Shown in pieces: positions 17,121 to 26,240 of a stretch of DNA of 64,000 nt; positions within the stretch are counted from its first letter, which is position 1, and every line of letters begins with the position of its first letter. Source of the stretch: an uncultured Clostridium sp. (GTDB taxonomy: Bacteria; Bacillota; Clostridia; Clostridiales; Clostridiaceae); assembly GCF_910588715.1 (NCBI RefSeq), contig NZ_CAJURG010000001.1, forward strand, positions 588,101-652,100. The letters are read 5' to 3'. The notes under the pieces are model-generated. The model was given only the letters and a program-made list of their open reading frames with translations. It did no database searches and was not told where the DNA came from. The position numbers and the translations under genes were made by a program.

Positions 17121-18888
17121 TAAGAACCCCTCCTTCGTTGATTAAAGCATCAATATCAGCTCTTAATTCAGCAGCAATATCATCCATCTTAGCTATATCA
17201 TCTTCATGGATATACTTACTTCTTGCAATTTTATCTCTTACTTCTAAGTTTAAGATTTTATCTAAGTAAACTCCTGCATCTAAAGCTCTTTCAGCTTCTT
17301 GTCTGAATAATAATACAAGCTTTAACATTTTATATTGTTTATCTAATGAAGTATAAGTATCTATTTCATGGAAACCATTTTGTTGTAAATAGTCTTCTCT
17401 TATAGATTTAGCAACTTCTAATTTTAATCTATCTTTTTCTGATAATGCATCTATACCAACTAAGCTTACGATTTCTTGAAGACCTGATTCTTCTTGAAGT
17501 AAAGCCATTGCTTCTTGTCTTAAAGAAGACCAATCTTCAGCAACTGTTCTATTTAAGTATCCATCTACAGTATCAGCATATAAAGAATATGAGTTAATCC
17601 AGTTTATAGCTGGGAAGTGTCTCTTATATGCAAGTTGTGCATCTAATCCCCAGAAAACTTTAACTATTCTAAGTGTTGATTGTGTAACTGGTTCTGAAAG
17701 GTCTCCACCTGGAGGAGATACCGCACCAATTGCTGTAACTGCTCCTTGTCTTCCTTCTTTACCTAAACAAACAACTTTACCAGCTCTTTCATAATAATCT
17801 GAAAGTCTTGAACCTAAGTATGCTGGGTAACCTTCATCCCCTGGCATTTCTTCAAGTCTACCAGACATTTCTCTTAATGCCTCTGCCCATCTTGAAGTAG
17901 AGTCAGCCATTATTGATACTGAGTATCCCATATCTCTAAAGTACTCAGCTATTGTAATACCTGTATATATACAAGCTTCTCTAGCTGCAACTGGCATGTT
18001 TGAAGTATTAGCTATAAGTACTGTTCTTTTCATTAATGATTCGCCAGTTTTAGGGTCTTTAAGTTCTGGGAACTCATTAAGAACGTCTGTCATTTCGTTA
18101 CCACGTTCACCGCATCCAACGTAAACAACTATTTCAGCATCTCCCCATTTTGCAATTTGGTGTTGAACAACTGTTTTACCTGCTCCGAAAGGACCTGGTA
18201 CAGCAGCAGCTCCACCTTTAGCTACTGGGAAGAATGTATCTATAACTCTTTGACCTGTAGTCATAGGAGCTTCTGGTTTTAATTTTTGAGCAAATGGTCT
18301 ACCCTTTCTTGCAGGCCATTTTTGCATAAGCTTTACTTCTTTATCACCTTTAGCTGTTTCAACAATACAAACTGTATCTACAACTGTAAAGCTTCCAGAT
18401 TTAATTTCTTTAACTGTTCCTTCTATTCCAAATGGAGCCATTATTTTGTGTAATACAACAGGAGTTTCTTGAACTGTTCCTATTACATCACCAGCTTCAA
18501 CTTTATCTCCAACTTTAACAGTAGGATTAAAGTCCCAAACTCTTTCTCTATTTAATGAAGTAACTGATACACCTTTTGTTAAAAATGGTGATTGAGCTAC
18601 TTTTTCAAACGCATCTAGTGGTCTTTGTATTCCATCGAACATTGACTCTATAAGTCCTGGTCCAAGTTCAATACTTAAGGGTTCTCCAGTTGTAACAACT
18701 GGGTCCCCTGGCCCTATTCCTGTAGTTTCTTCGTAAACTTGGATAGATGCCTTATCGCCTCTCATTTCAATGATTTCTCCGATAAGACCTTTTTCTCCAA
18801 CCTTAACCATATCATAAATATTTGCTTCGTCCATTCCTTCAGCAACAACTAAAGGACCTGCAACCTTGATTATTCTTCCGGTCTTCAA
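17113..18888 (-). CDS. ntpA: V/A-type ATPase subunit A (catalytic)
   Basis: A 591-residue catalytic subunit. P-loop 'GPFGAGKTVVQHQ' is at residues 232-239, the inserted non-homologous region (about 115-190) separates A from F-type beta, and 'GSRLSDYYERAG' and 'PPGGDLSEPVTQ' follow. It hydrolyses or makes ATP in the rotary complex. Start is TTG at 18888 with a modest AGG-type site; no ATG lies nearby in frame. It overlaps ntpB by 8 bp and follows ntpF by 17 bp. Confidence 0.98.
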   Translation of the reverse strand: MKTGRIIKVAGPLVVAEGMDEANIYDMVKVGEKGLIGEIIEMRGDKASIQVYEETTGIGPGDPVVTTGEPLSIELGPGLIESMFDGIQRPLDAFEKVAQSPFLTKGVSVTSLNRERVWDFNPTVKVGDKVEAGDVIGTVQETPVVLHKIMAPFGIEGTVKEIKSGSFTVVDTVCIVETAKGDKEVKLMQKWPARKGRPFAQKLKPEAPMTTGQRVIDTFFPVAKGGAAAVPGPFGAGKTVVQHQIAKWGDAEIVVYVGCGERGNEMTDVLNEFPELKDPKTGESLMKRTVLIANTSNMPVAAREACIYTGITIAEYFRDMGYSVSIMADSTSRWAEALREMSGRLEEMPGDEGYPAYLGSRLSDYYERAGKVVCLGKEGRQGAVTAIGAVSPPGGDLSEPVTQSTLRIVKVFWGLDAQLAYKRHFPAINWINSYSLYADTVDGYLNRTVAEDWSSLRQEAMALLQEESGLQEIVSLVGIDALSEKDRLKLEVAKSIREDYLQQNGFHEIDTYTSLDKQYKMLKLVLLFRQEAERALDAGVYLDKILNLEVRDKIARSKYIHEDDIAKMDDIAAELRADIDALINEGGVLNA

Positions 18889-18905
18889 ATTTCTAACCTG
18901 CCTTC

Positions 18906-19226
18906 CTATAAAATATTGACACCAACAGCTTTTTCCACGCTATCGCTTATTCTCTTTGAACCTATGTTTAAAGTTCCTTGATTGCTTGGAATTAATATTA
19001 CAGCAGGAAGCATTTGTTTGTTATAACGCTCAATTGTTTCTTCAATTTTTGCTGCAACTTGCTCTGTTATAAAAATAACTGCGTATCCATTCATAGCCAT
19101 TCTATCAACAGCAATTCTAGCTTCATCAGCTTCTACTACAGGAAATACATCAATTCCTATAGCTTTAAATGCTAAAACTGAGTCTTTATCACCAACTACC
19201 CCAATCTTCTTATACATAAATATCAC
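18906..19226 (-). CDS. ntpF: V/A-type ATPase subunit F (central stalk)
   Basis: A 106-residue CheY-like stalk protein ('KIGVVGDKDSVLAFKAIG', then 'AVIFITEQVA'), which sits at the end of the D shaft and couples head and ring. E. hirae calls this subunit NtpG. Two starts are possible: GTG at 19226, spaced well from AAAGG, or ATG at 19217 ('MYKKIGVVGDK', the usual family N-terminus). Either way the start lies inside the end of ntpC. Confidence 0.93.
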   Translation of the reverse strand: MIFMYKKIGVVGDKDSVLAFKAIGIDVFPVVEADEARIAVDRMAMNGYAVIFITEQVAAKIEETIERYNKQMLPAVILIPSNQGTLNIGSKRISDSVEKAVGVNIL

Positions 19227-20211
19227 GCAGCCTTTCTCTTATTACTTCCTCAGCAATATTATTAAGCTTACCTACCATAATAATTCTTATTATTTTAATT
19301 TCTGTTTCTTTAGCATAAATGTATGATAAAATTCTCTCAGGACCAAATGTTACTAGCTTACCAGTTTTCATAATATCCATAATATAATTATCACTTAACT
19401 TTTCTAAAAGATTCGCTGAATTTGTAGCTATGTATCCTTCAACACCGTCTTTTATTAAATCAGAATATACACTTGTGCTTAATTTTGAGATAATATTTTC
19501 TGGTGTTTCATTTAATATAGATACTAATGTATCTTTACTTATAGCTCCACCACTAACTAATACTTCAGAAGCAAATTCTCTTCCCTTACCTTGTTTTTTA
19601 ATTCTTAGTAAAGTTCTAATATTTGTAGCATCAATAATTGCATTTACAAGTTTATCCGTAAATTTATAGTTTAAAGATTTTTTTATTTCAACTAATTCTT
19701 TAAACATATATCTATCTACTATAATATCAATATTTTGAGGATCTTTACTTTCTTCAAAATCAGCTAAAACCTCTAGAACTGCCTTTTCAACATTTCCTTT
19801 TAAGTCTCTGTAATTATCTGTATCAATTTTTCTTTTTAAATCGCTTAAATCTTCTTTTCCTAAATCTATAAGCATATCAGAAAAATCTTTATTTAAAAAT
19901 TTTCCCTTTAATAAAACCTTAATATTATGGTATTTATATTTAATGCTCATTAAATCTACGATTTCTTTTACTGGGCATAGTTCATAAACTAATTTATAAA
20001 CTCTCTTAAGTTCAGTGCTTAGAATTTCTTCATAATCAGCTGCTCTTTTTACATTACCCATTATATTTGCATACTCAGTTTCCCCAAGTATTTTTAAAAC
20101 CTCATCAGTAGAATTAGCTTCTAACATTCTTTCTACTTTGGCTTTATCAAGGAGTCTTGTTTCCAATACCCAAATTCTTGAAAGAGCTTGAGTAAATTGC
20201 ATTACATCCAT
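19210..20211 (-). CDS. ntpC: V/A-type ATPase subunit C
   Basis: A 333-residue helical socket protein that links the central shaft to the proteolipid ring. Features: 'ARIWVLETRLLDKAK'-like N-terminus ('LSRIWVLETRLL'), 'DLMSIKYKYHNIKVLLKGKF' stretch near residue 110 (the subunit C repeat) and repeated helical triplets. Start ATG behind AGGAGGGG. It overlaps ntpF by 8-17 bp. Sequence is divergent, as is normal for this subunit, and identity rests partly on operon position. Confidence 0.93.
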   Translation of the reverse strand: MDVMQFTQALSRIWVLETRLLDKAKVERMLEANSTDEVLKILGETEYANIMGNVKRAADYEEILSTELKRVYKLVYELCPVKEIVDLMSIKYKYHNIKVLLKGKFLNKDFSDMLIDLGKEDLSDLKRKIDTDNYRDLKGNVEKAVLEVLADFEESKDPQNIDIIVDRYMFKELVEIKKSLNYKFTDKLVNAIIDATNIRTLLRIKKQGKGREFASEVLVSGGAISKDTLVSILNETPENIISKLSTSVYSDLIKDGVEGYIATNSANLLEKLSDNYIMDIMKTGKLVTFGPERILSYIYAKETEIKIIRIIMVGKLNNIAEEVIRERLRDIYV

Positions 20212-20222
20212 ACTACCCCTCC

Positions 20223-20807
20223 TTAATTAAATAACACCTTTGCTACTTCAAACTCTAACTCATCTCTTAATGAGCTTACTAAAGCTTCATAAGTGCTATT
20301 TATTTCTATGCCATTATTTTCTAAGATGAAACCACCCTTAAAGTTTCCTTTAGTTTCACTTAAAGTTATTTGTGCATCTATTTTCTTATTTAATTTTTCA
20401 ATGAAAGCTGGAGTTACAGACTTTAATCCTGCTTCATTTAAAATTAATGTATGCTTTCCAGTTAAATTCATTGATAAAATTGTATTTTCTACAAAGCTTA
20501 AGAATTCTTTCTTAGATAACTTTGTTAATTTATCTATACTTTTTTCAAAAACTTCGTCAATAATTTCTTGCTTAGCTGCTAATTTATTATTTCTAACCTT
20601 TAATTTAGCACTAGATATTACTCTTTCTTTTTTAGATTTTGCTTCAACTTCAGCCTTATCTAAAATTTCTTGAGCAATTTCATTAGCACTATTTACTTTT
20701 TTAGAAATAATCTTATCTTTTTCTTCAGCAGCAACAGCTAAGATGTTTTCCTTTCCAGCTTCTGCATCCTTAAGGATTTTAGAAGTTATATTTTTTACAT
20801 TTGACAT
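20223..20807 (-). CDS. ntpE: V/A-type ATPase subunit E (peripheral stalk)
   Basis: A 194-residue peripheral stalk subunit: the first 90 residues are a charged, Ala/Lys/Glu-rich coiled coil ('KDAEAGKENILAVAAEEKDK'), the C-terminal 80 a compact globular domain ending 'GGFILENNGIEINSTYEAL', the usual landmark. It pairs with the ntpG product as the stator that holds the head. Start ATG after GGAGAT; 11 bp upstream of ntpC. Confidence 0.94.
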   Translation of the reverse strand: MSNVKNITSKILKDAEAGKENILAVAAEEKDKIISKKVNSANEIAQEILDKAEVEAKSKKERVISSAKLKVRNNKLAAKQEIIDEVFEKSIDKLTKLSKKEFLSFVENTILSMNLTGKHTLILNEAGLKSVTPAFIEKLNKKIDAQITLSETKGNFKGGFILENNGIEINSTYEALVSSLRDELEFEVAKVLFN

Positions 20808-20856
20808 AATTTTATATCTCCAATCTTTATGTTGCTAATGTTATTGCATGTATTAA

Positions 20857-21339
20857 TTACATTGCCATACTTACTAGCATGAATGATATAACGAATCCTA
20901 ATAATGCATAAGTTTCAACCATTGCTGATAAGATGATTCCCTTAGTGTTGTGTTCTGGTCTTTTTGCTAATATTTGAATACCTGATGCAGCAACTCTACC
21001 TTGAGCTATACCTGAGAATAAACCAGCTAAAGCGATTGGAAGACAAGCACCTATTAAGTATAAACCTTGTTCTAAAGACATTCCTGAAGACATCTTAGTG
21101 TAAGCAACGAAACCAACAACGAAACCGTATAAACCTTGTGTACCTGGTAATAATTCTAATACTAACGCTTTACCGAACTTTTCTGGCTCTTCTGTAACTA
21201 ATCCTGAAGCTGCTTCCCCAACTAGTCCAACACCTTTAGCTGAACCTATACCTGATAAACCAACTGCTAATGCAACACCTAAAGCTGCAAATATTAACCC
21301 ACCGTTATTTTCCATAAAAAATTGTATCCATGTATTCAT
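20857..21339 (-). CDS. ntpK: V/A-type ATPase proteolipid subunit K, Na+-type
   Basis: A 160-residue double-hairpin rotor-ring subunit with four membrane helices, like E. hirae NtpK. All Na+-coordinating residues of NtpK (Leu61, Thr64, Gln65, Gln110, Glu139) have counterparts at a constant offset of three: Leu64, Thr67, Gln68 ('LLPGTQGLYGF'), Gln113 ('SGIAQGRVA') and Glu142 ('AMVETYALLG'). Glu142 is the single ion-binding carboxylate, in the second hairpin only. The inference is a Na+-translocating enzyme. Start ATG is behind AGGAGG. It follows ntpI by 12 bp. Confidence 0.97.
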   Translation of the reverse strand: MNTWIQFFMENNGGLIFAALGVALAVGLSGIGSAKGVGLVGEAASGLVTEEPEKFGKALVLELLPGTQGLYGFVVGFVAYTKMSSGMSLEQGLYLIGACLPIALAGLFSGIAQGRVAASGIQILAKRPEHNTKGIILSAMVETYALLGFVISFMLVSMAM

Positions 21340-21351
21340 TTTTTAATCCTC

Positions 21352-23301
21352 CTAATTTTCCTTTAAATTCATATATTTTTCTGATGCTTTAAATGGAGCA
21401 AATGCTTTTCCTCCACCTTCGTAGAATTTTGAGAAATATTCTACATATTGTAATCTTGCTGTATGAACATATGCACCTAATAAACCTAATAATAAGTTAA
21501 ACACATGTGCTGCAACAAATAAGAATGGTAATAATATTATTGCAGGTCCAGTTAATGACTTCATTAATAAGTTTAATGCTCCTGCTATACATCCACCTGA
21601 TAATCCTAATGCCATAAGTCTTGTATATGAAACTAAGTCTCCAATATAACTTGTTATTCCATATAATGCATATAAACCTTGACCTATTTGAGCACCTTTT
21701 GTTTTTTCTTGTCTACCACCAGTTAATACTATTACAATCATACCAAAAATCATTGCTGCTATTGCAATATATTTAACTACTGATGGCCATCCTAACATAA
21801 TACAACCTGCTAATACACCAATTGATATTAATGTTATAAGCCATGAACCAACATCATAAAATGCATCTTTTGGTTTTCCTGCTTTAATAAGTGTATATGC
21901 TTTTACACATAAACCAAATAATATTTGAATAACACCAAATACTATAGAAGCAACTAAAAGAGTATTAACATCTTCAGTTGGATTTATAAGTCCAGGTATT
22001 TTTACTGCATCACCAAAGAATGAGCCGTAAATAAATCCTATAACTATTGTTGGTATACTTAAGAATAAGAAAAATCTAGCAAAATCTCTATTTTTCTTAT
22101 CTAAGTTTAAGAATTTCATTGCAAAAAATGCACCAATTAACATTACTAGTCCATATCCAACGTCAGCTACCATCATACCAAAGAATATTAAGTAAAATGG
22201 AACTAATAATGGAGTGGGATCAACTTCATTATACTTAGGTAAACTATACATTTCTGTAACAGATTCAAATGTTTTATTTAGTAGTCCATTTTTTAACTTA
22301 ACTGGTACTATGTCAACTTCATCTTCTTTTACGTCTTCAAATGTTATATAGTAATCACCCTTTAAAACTTCTTTACATATATTTTGTAATTCTTCGTTCT
22401 TTTCTACTTCACACCATCCTTGAATTGCAACAGTATTAGTAGTTCTTAAGAAATTATTTGAAGCTTTATATCTTAATACAGCATTTGTAAGATAATCATA
22501 TACCAGCTTCATTTTTTTGTAGTCTTCTTCAAAAGAAGTTATTTCTTCTTTTACAAAGAAAGTTTTTGACTTTAACTCTTCTATTTCATGAGCATGATTT
22601 GTTATAACTACTTGTGGTAATTCATCAAACTCTGACTTAAAAGAACTAAATCCAAATCCTCTTAAAACATTTAAAACTTCATCATGTCTTTCTTTTAAAG
22701 CCACGACTATTATATTTATGTCGTTATTACCTCTTGAGATAATTTCAACATATTCAGAATTTAAACTTTCATTTAATTGCATTTCATATTGCTTTGAAAT
22801 ACTTCCAATAAAAGTTGATACTGAGTTTAGCTCATTTAGAGCTTCAAAAGAAATATCTAAGGCTTGCCATGGAGTTAAAACTTCAATTTCACCTTCTAGC
22901 TTAGTAATCTTACTTTCTATGCCATGAAGCTCTTCTTCCTTTTCCTTAACTTTACAATAAATTTCATTCCAGTTAATTTTCTTAACTTCGTTTTCTAATT
23001 CATCAATAGTTAAGTTTTCCTTGTCATCCTCTAATGATTTTAAACCTGACTTTTTAGGCATATAGTTAGTTAAAAAGTCTAGAGTAGTTTTAGCCTTTGA
23101 TAAATCTTCTTCATACTTTGCAATGTTTGAATCTACTTCATCTTTATTAAGAGACTTTAGCTCTTCATTAGCTTCTAACAAATTTTCATCTTGTAAATTT
23201 ATAAATTCTACATTTGAAAATCCTTGTAGCTTACGAAGAAGTTCTTCCTTTTTAGATTCAAAAGTAAGCAAAGTGAATTTGTTCATCTTAACTATTGCCA
23301 T
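21352..23301 (-). CDS. ntpI: V/A-type ATPase subunit I (membrane stator, a-subunit)
   Basis: A 649-residue protein with an N-terminal cytoplasmic half (to about 340) containing coiled-coil segments that bind the peripheral stalks, and a C-terminal half with seven or eight transmembrane helices ('PFYLIFFGMMVADVGYGL', 'DLVSYTRLMALGLSGG'). The latter block includes the conserved Arg that forms the ion half-channels against the K ring. The ATG at 23301 lies within the end of ntpG (14-bp overlap), with only a weak upstream site, so re-initiation is likely. Confidence 0.96.
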   Translation of the reverse strand: MAIVKMNKFTLLTFESKKEELLRKLQGFSNVEFINLQDENLLEANEELKSLNKDEVDSNIAKYEEDLSKAKTTLDFLTNYMPKKSGLKSLEDDKENLTIDELENEVKKINWNEIYCKVKEKEEELHGIESKITKLEGEIEVLTPWQALDISFEALNELNSVSTFIGSISKQYEMQLNESLNSEYVEIISRGNNDINIIVVALKERHDEVLNVLRGFGFSSFKSEFDELPQVVITNHAHEIEELKSKTFFVKEEITSFEEDYKKMKLVYDYLTNAVLRYKASNNFLRTTNTVAIQGWCEVEKNEELQNICKEVLKGDYYITFEDVKEDEVDIVPVKLKNGLLNKTFESVTEMYSLPKYNEVDPTPLLVPFYLIFFGMMVADVGYGLVMLIGAFFAMKFLNLDKKNRDFARFFLFLSIPTIVIGFIYGSFFGDAVKIPGLINPTEDVNTLLVASIVFGVIQILFGLCVKAYTLIKAGKPKDAFYDVGSWLITLISIGVLAGCIMLGWPSVVKYIAIAAMIFGMIVIVLTGGRQEKTKGAQIGQGLYALYGITSYIGDLVSYTRLMALGLSGGCIAGALNLLMKSLTGPAIILLPFLFVAAHVFNLLLGLLGAYVHTARLQYVEYFSKFYEGGGKAFAPFKASEKYMNLKEN

Positions 23302-23614
23302 GAATCTTCACTATCCTCTCAACAACTATATTAATAGCATTATCTTTTAAATCTTGAGACATATTTTTTATAGCCTCTATTTCTTTTTCTCCCATCTTTA
23401 AGATAGGTTTTGCATTACTATTTCCTTCTTCTAAAGCAGCATTTAATAAGTTATTAGCTTTTGTCTTTGCATTACTTACTATTTCATCATATTTGATGTT
23501 AGCTTCTTTAGTAGCATTATTAACAATTTCTTTTGCATTTTGCTTAGCACTTGAAATTATTTCTTCTGCTTTTTTCTCAGCTTCTTTTATCTCATTAATT
23601 GCTTCTAGCGCCAA
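23288..23614 (-). CDS. ntpG: V/A-type ATPase subunit G/H (peripheral stalk)
   Basis: A 108-residue coiled coil with Ala/Lys/Glu heptads from end to end ('INEIKEAEKKAEEIISSAKQ'), the partner of ntpE in the stator (called NtpF in E. hirae). Start is TTG at 23614, seven nt after AGGTGGTGA; no in-frame ATG precedes the conserved helix. It is the first gene of the operon, with a sigma-A-like promoter about 90 bp upstream. Confidence 0.9.
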   Translation of the reverse strand: MALEAINEIKEAEKKAEEIISSAKQNAKEIVNNATKEANIKYDEIVSNAKTKANNLLNAALEEGNSNAKPILKMGEKEIEAIKNMSQDLKDNAINIVVERIVKIHGNS

Positions 23615-23700
23615 AATCTCACCACCTTTACTATATACAACTTGGATAATATAAACATTAATACTTTATATAGTATTAATTACTTTTTATCTTAATTTTA

Positions 23701-23728
23701 ATTATACACTGTTTTTACAAATTTTCAA
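23701..23728 (-). promoter_or_regulatory. Sigma-A-like promoter of the V-ATPase operon
   Basis: On the minus strand: TTGAAA (23723-23728), 16-nt spacer, TATAAT (23701-23706). The roughly 80-nt leader contains an 8-bp inverted repeat (23657-23664 with 23673-23680) that could form a hairpin. Confidence 0.65.
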
Positions 23729-23834
23729 CTTTTTTTTGTTAACATTTCCTAAACAAGCTTTTAACATTACAATAAATATACATTTTTCAACAATTATACA
23801 TTTATTTAATTATTTGTACTTAACTTGTGTAGTA

Positions 23835-25511
23835 TTAGTTTGATTTTATTTTGCTAGTTATATCAATCATTTCGCCGTTATATGAACATAAGAAATATGT
23901 TTTTTCCTTATTTAAAAAGTTATTGTTAACAAAATCATTTATATTTATATCAAAGCTTTCAATATAATAATCTCTAAAAGAATATTCTTCTCTTAGGATA
24001 TCCTTAATTTCGCATTCTACTCTCTTTTCTAATCCCCTTCCTAAAAATTCTGGCATACCTCTTCTTTTATTAAACCTTAAATAATCATACTTTATTATGT
24101 CACGTAGTATTTCATTATCTAATTTTGTTATTTCCACATTAAAATCTAAAAATACTTTATAATATTCGCTATTTCCTATATTCCTATCAAAGTATCCCCT
24201 TTTATCAAAATATTCCCCTAAGCTTAAGTAAAAGTCATATGGAGTTTCAAAACTCTTTATTAAATATTTTATTATATTATTAAATTTTTGAGAGTTATAA
24301 TATTTATCAACCATTCCTTCTACTTTTTTTAGTATTAATAATTCATCATATGATATATCTTTAGTTTGTAATATTTCATAAGGAGGATAGGGTGAATATT
24401 TCATTCCATAATCTTCAGCTTCTTCTCTCATAGATGAGCCTCTAAGTAGTTTTAAAAATCCTAATTGAATTTCTTCTGGTTTTATACTATAAACATCATT
24501 AAATGATTTTTTAAAAGATATTATATCTTCTCCTGGTAATCCTGCTATTAAATCTAAATGTTGCTTAATATTTTTAATTTCAAGTAATTCTACTACTTTT
24601 TCTTTTATATCACTAAAATTAACAAATCTGTTTATTTTATTTAATACCTCATCATTAGTTGTTTGAACTCCAACTTCAAATTGAAATCTATCCTTTGGTG
24701 CTTTTCTTAATAACTCTAATTCTTCTTGCTTTAATATATCTGCTGAAATCTCAAAGTGAAATTGTGTGCTTGTATCTGCATTTATTAAAAATTCCCATAT
24801 AGCCATTGAAAATTTAGAATTACAATTAAAAGTTCTATCAACAAATTTAACTAATCTAACCTTTTTATCTATAAAATATTGTAACTCTCTTTTTACTCTT
24901 TCTATATTTAAAAATCTAACACCATGAGTAGTAGAAGAAAGACAATACTTACAATTAAAAGGACATCCCCTAGAGGCTTCATAGTATACTATTTTATTAT
25001 CTAAGTTTTCATCTTTTTTATATGGAAACACTATTTCATCCATATTCATAAGCGGTCTGCTTCCATTACTAAAAACTTCGTTGTTTTCTTTAAAATATAA
25101 GCCTCTAATATCTTTTAGGTTTCTATCTCCAAGTAAATACTCTATAAATTCTCTATATGTTTTCTCTCCCTCTCCTTGAATTATATAATCTCCTGAAAGC
25201 TCTTTTAACATATTTAAGCTATCATAAGAAACTTCAGGACCACCATAAACAATTTTTATATTTTCATCTACCAATCTTATTAAATTAGATAATCTTTTTA
25301 TCACTTCTATATTCCAAATATAAGTTGAAAAAGCTACTACATCAGCTTTTTCCTTAATTATCTCTTCTAATATTTTTTCATCTCTATCATTAATTGAAAA
25401 TTCTCTTATTTGACAATCGTAATTCATATCCTCTGTAAATGCTTTTAAATATCTAACTGCTAAATTACTATGAACAAACTTTGAGTTTATTGCTGTTAAT
25501 AAAACTTTCAT
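23835..25511 (-). CDS. B12-binding-domain radical SAM protein with DUF4080-like C-terminus
   Basis: A 558-residue protein: residues 1-135 form a cobalamin-binding-like Rossmann domain ('KVLLTAINSKFVHSNLAVRY', 'IKIVYGGPEVS'), then the radical SAM core with the 4Fe-4S motif C183-x3-C187-x2-C190 ('RGCPFNCKYC'), and a 190-residue C-terminal region of the DUF4080 type. The cobalamin-binding motif DxHxxG is absent, so B12 may not bind. The family is often annotated as a B12-dependent radical SAM methyltransferase or MiaB-like, but its substrate is unknown. A degenerate methyltransferase-like gene lies 20 bp upstream in the same unit. Confidence 0.85.
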   Translation of the reverse strand: MKVLLTAINSKFVHSNLAVRYLKAFTEDMNYDCQIREFSINDRDEKILEEIIKEKADVVAFSTYIWNIEVIKRLSNLIRLVDENIKIVYGGPEVSYDSLNMLKELSGDYIIQGEGEKTYREFIEYLLGDRNLKDIRGLYFKENNEVFSNGSRPLMNMDEIVFPYKKDENLDNKIVYYEASRGCPFNCKYCLSSTTHGVRFLNIERVKRELQYFIDKKVRLVKFVDRTFNCNSKFSMAIWEFLINADTSTQFHFEISADILKQEELELLRKAPKDRFQFEVGVQTTNDEVLNKINRFVNFSDIKEKVVELLEIKNIKQHLDLIAGLPGEDIISFKKSFNDVYSIKPEEIQLGFLKLLRGSSMREEAEDYGMKYSPYPPYEILQTKDISYDELLILKKVEGMVDKYYNSQKFNNIIKYLIKSFETPYDFYLSLGEYFDKRGYFDRNIGNSEYYKVFLDFNVEITKLDNEILRDIIKYDYLRFNKRRGMPEFLGRGLEKRVECEIKDILREEYSFRDYYIESFDININDFVNNNFLNKEKTYFLCSYNGEMIDITSKIKSN

Positions 25512-25531
25512 GTTTTTCTTCCTTCCTTTTG

Positions 25532-26029
25532 TTATTTTATTTTTTCAGCTCTTATAAAGAAAATATCCTCCCAAACCTTTTCTTCTTTTATATCATATAT
25601 ATTACTTAACATTTTTTTTGTATCATCTATATTAGATTTAGAAAGTGGATTTAAATTCTTAAATTCAAATTCCTTTGTCTTTCCTGATGGTAATACTGCC
25701 ATGACCTTATTATTTGATACTTCTCCAATTTCTTTATTTATATCCCATATATATATTTCTCCTCCAACCTTAACAAGCTTACTTGCTTCTTTAATTAAAT
25801 TAAATTTATTAGAATCTCTCCATATGCTACTTAAATAAAAAAATACTGTACAAGTATCGTATTCTCCATAAGTATTTTTCTCATCAATTGTACCTTCTAA
25901 CATATCAACTGAAACTTCATCTATAGTATCCTTTGAAAGATTATAAATTACACCATAGCTTTCTCCAACATCTAAAACATCACCTGTTAATTTTACACCA
26001 CTTAAATTTAATATAATTGTTTTTCCCAT
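25532..26029 (-). CDS. Methyltransferase-fold-like small protein
   Basis: A 165-residue protein with the layout of a class I SAM methyltransferase but degenerate motifs: 'VLDVGESYGVIYNL' (motif I, with Gly spacing relaxed), 'VSVDMLEG' (acidic position), 'YDTCTVFFYLSSIW' (motif IV-like) and 'KLVKVGGEIYIWD' (motif VI-like strand). The N-terminal helices that bind substrate are missing and the protein is short. A TTG at 26044 overlaps the GGGAGTGG ribosome binding site, so the ATG at 26029 is preferred. It is cotranscribed with the radical SAM gene. Activity is doubtful; a pseudoenzyme partner is possible. Confidence 0.65.
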   Translation of the reverse strand: MGKTIILNLSGVKLTGDVLDVGESYGVIYNLSKDTIDEVSVDMLEGTIDEKNTYGEYDTCTVFFYLSSIWRDSNKFNLIKEASKLVKVGGEIYIWDINKEIGEVSNNKVMAVLPSGKTKEFEFKNLNPLSKSNIDDTKKMLSNIYDIKEEKVWEDIFFIRAEKIK

Positions 26030-26199
26030 AAATACCACTCCCAAAAATAAAATTTTAACCTTTATACATTTTACTATTATATTTATATAATTATGTAGCT
26101 TCTTTTAAGTTATAATCATGTTTTTTATTATGTATTCAAATGAAGTAGTATTTATTCTTACCTTTGTTATATTACATCATTTATCTATATTAATGCAAA

Positions 26200-26232
26200 A
26201 AAATATTTTGAAAATAAATTTCAAAATATTTT
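26200..26232 (-). terminator. AT-only hairpin, weak terminator candidate
   Basis: A 14-bp stem (26200-26213 with 26219-26232), almost entirely A/T, follows the propeller gene on the minus strand. Low G+C makes it a weak call. Confidence 0.4.
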
Positions 26233-26240
26233 AAATACAT

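Noticed and set aside
20293..20673. 126-residue + ORF opposite ntpE
   Set aside because: Antisense to a conserved subunit gene, no initiation signals.
23734..23757. Rex-like site near the V-ATPase promoter
   Set aside because: Second half (TAAACAA) is imperfect and the spacing is 7 rather than 4.
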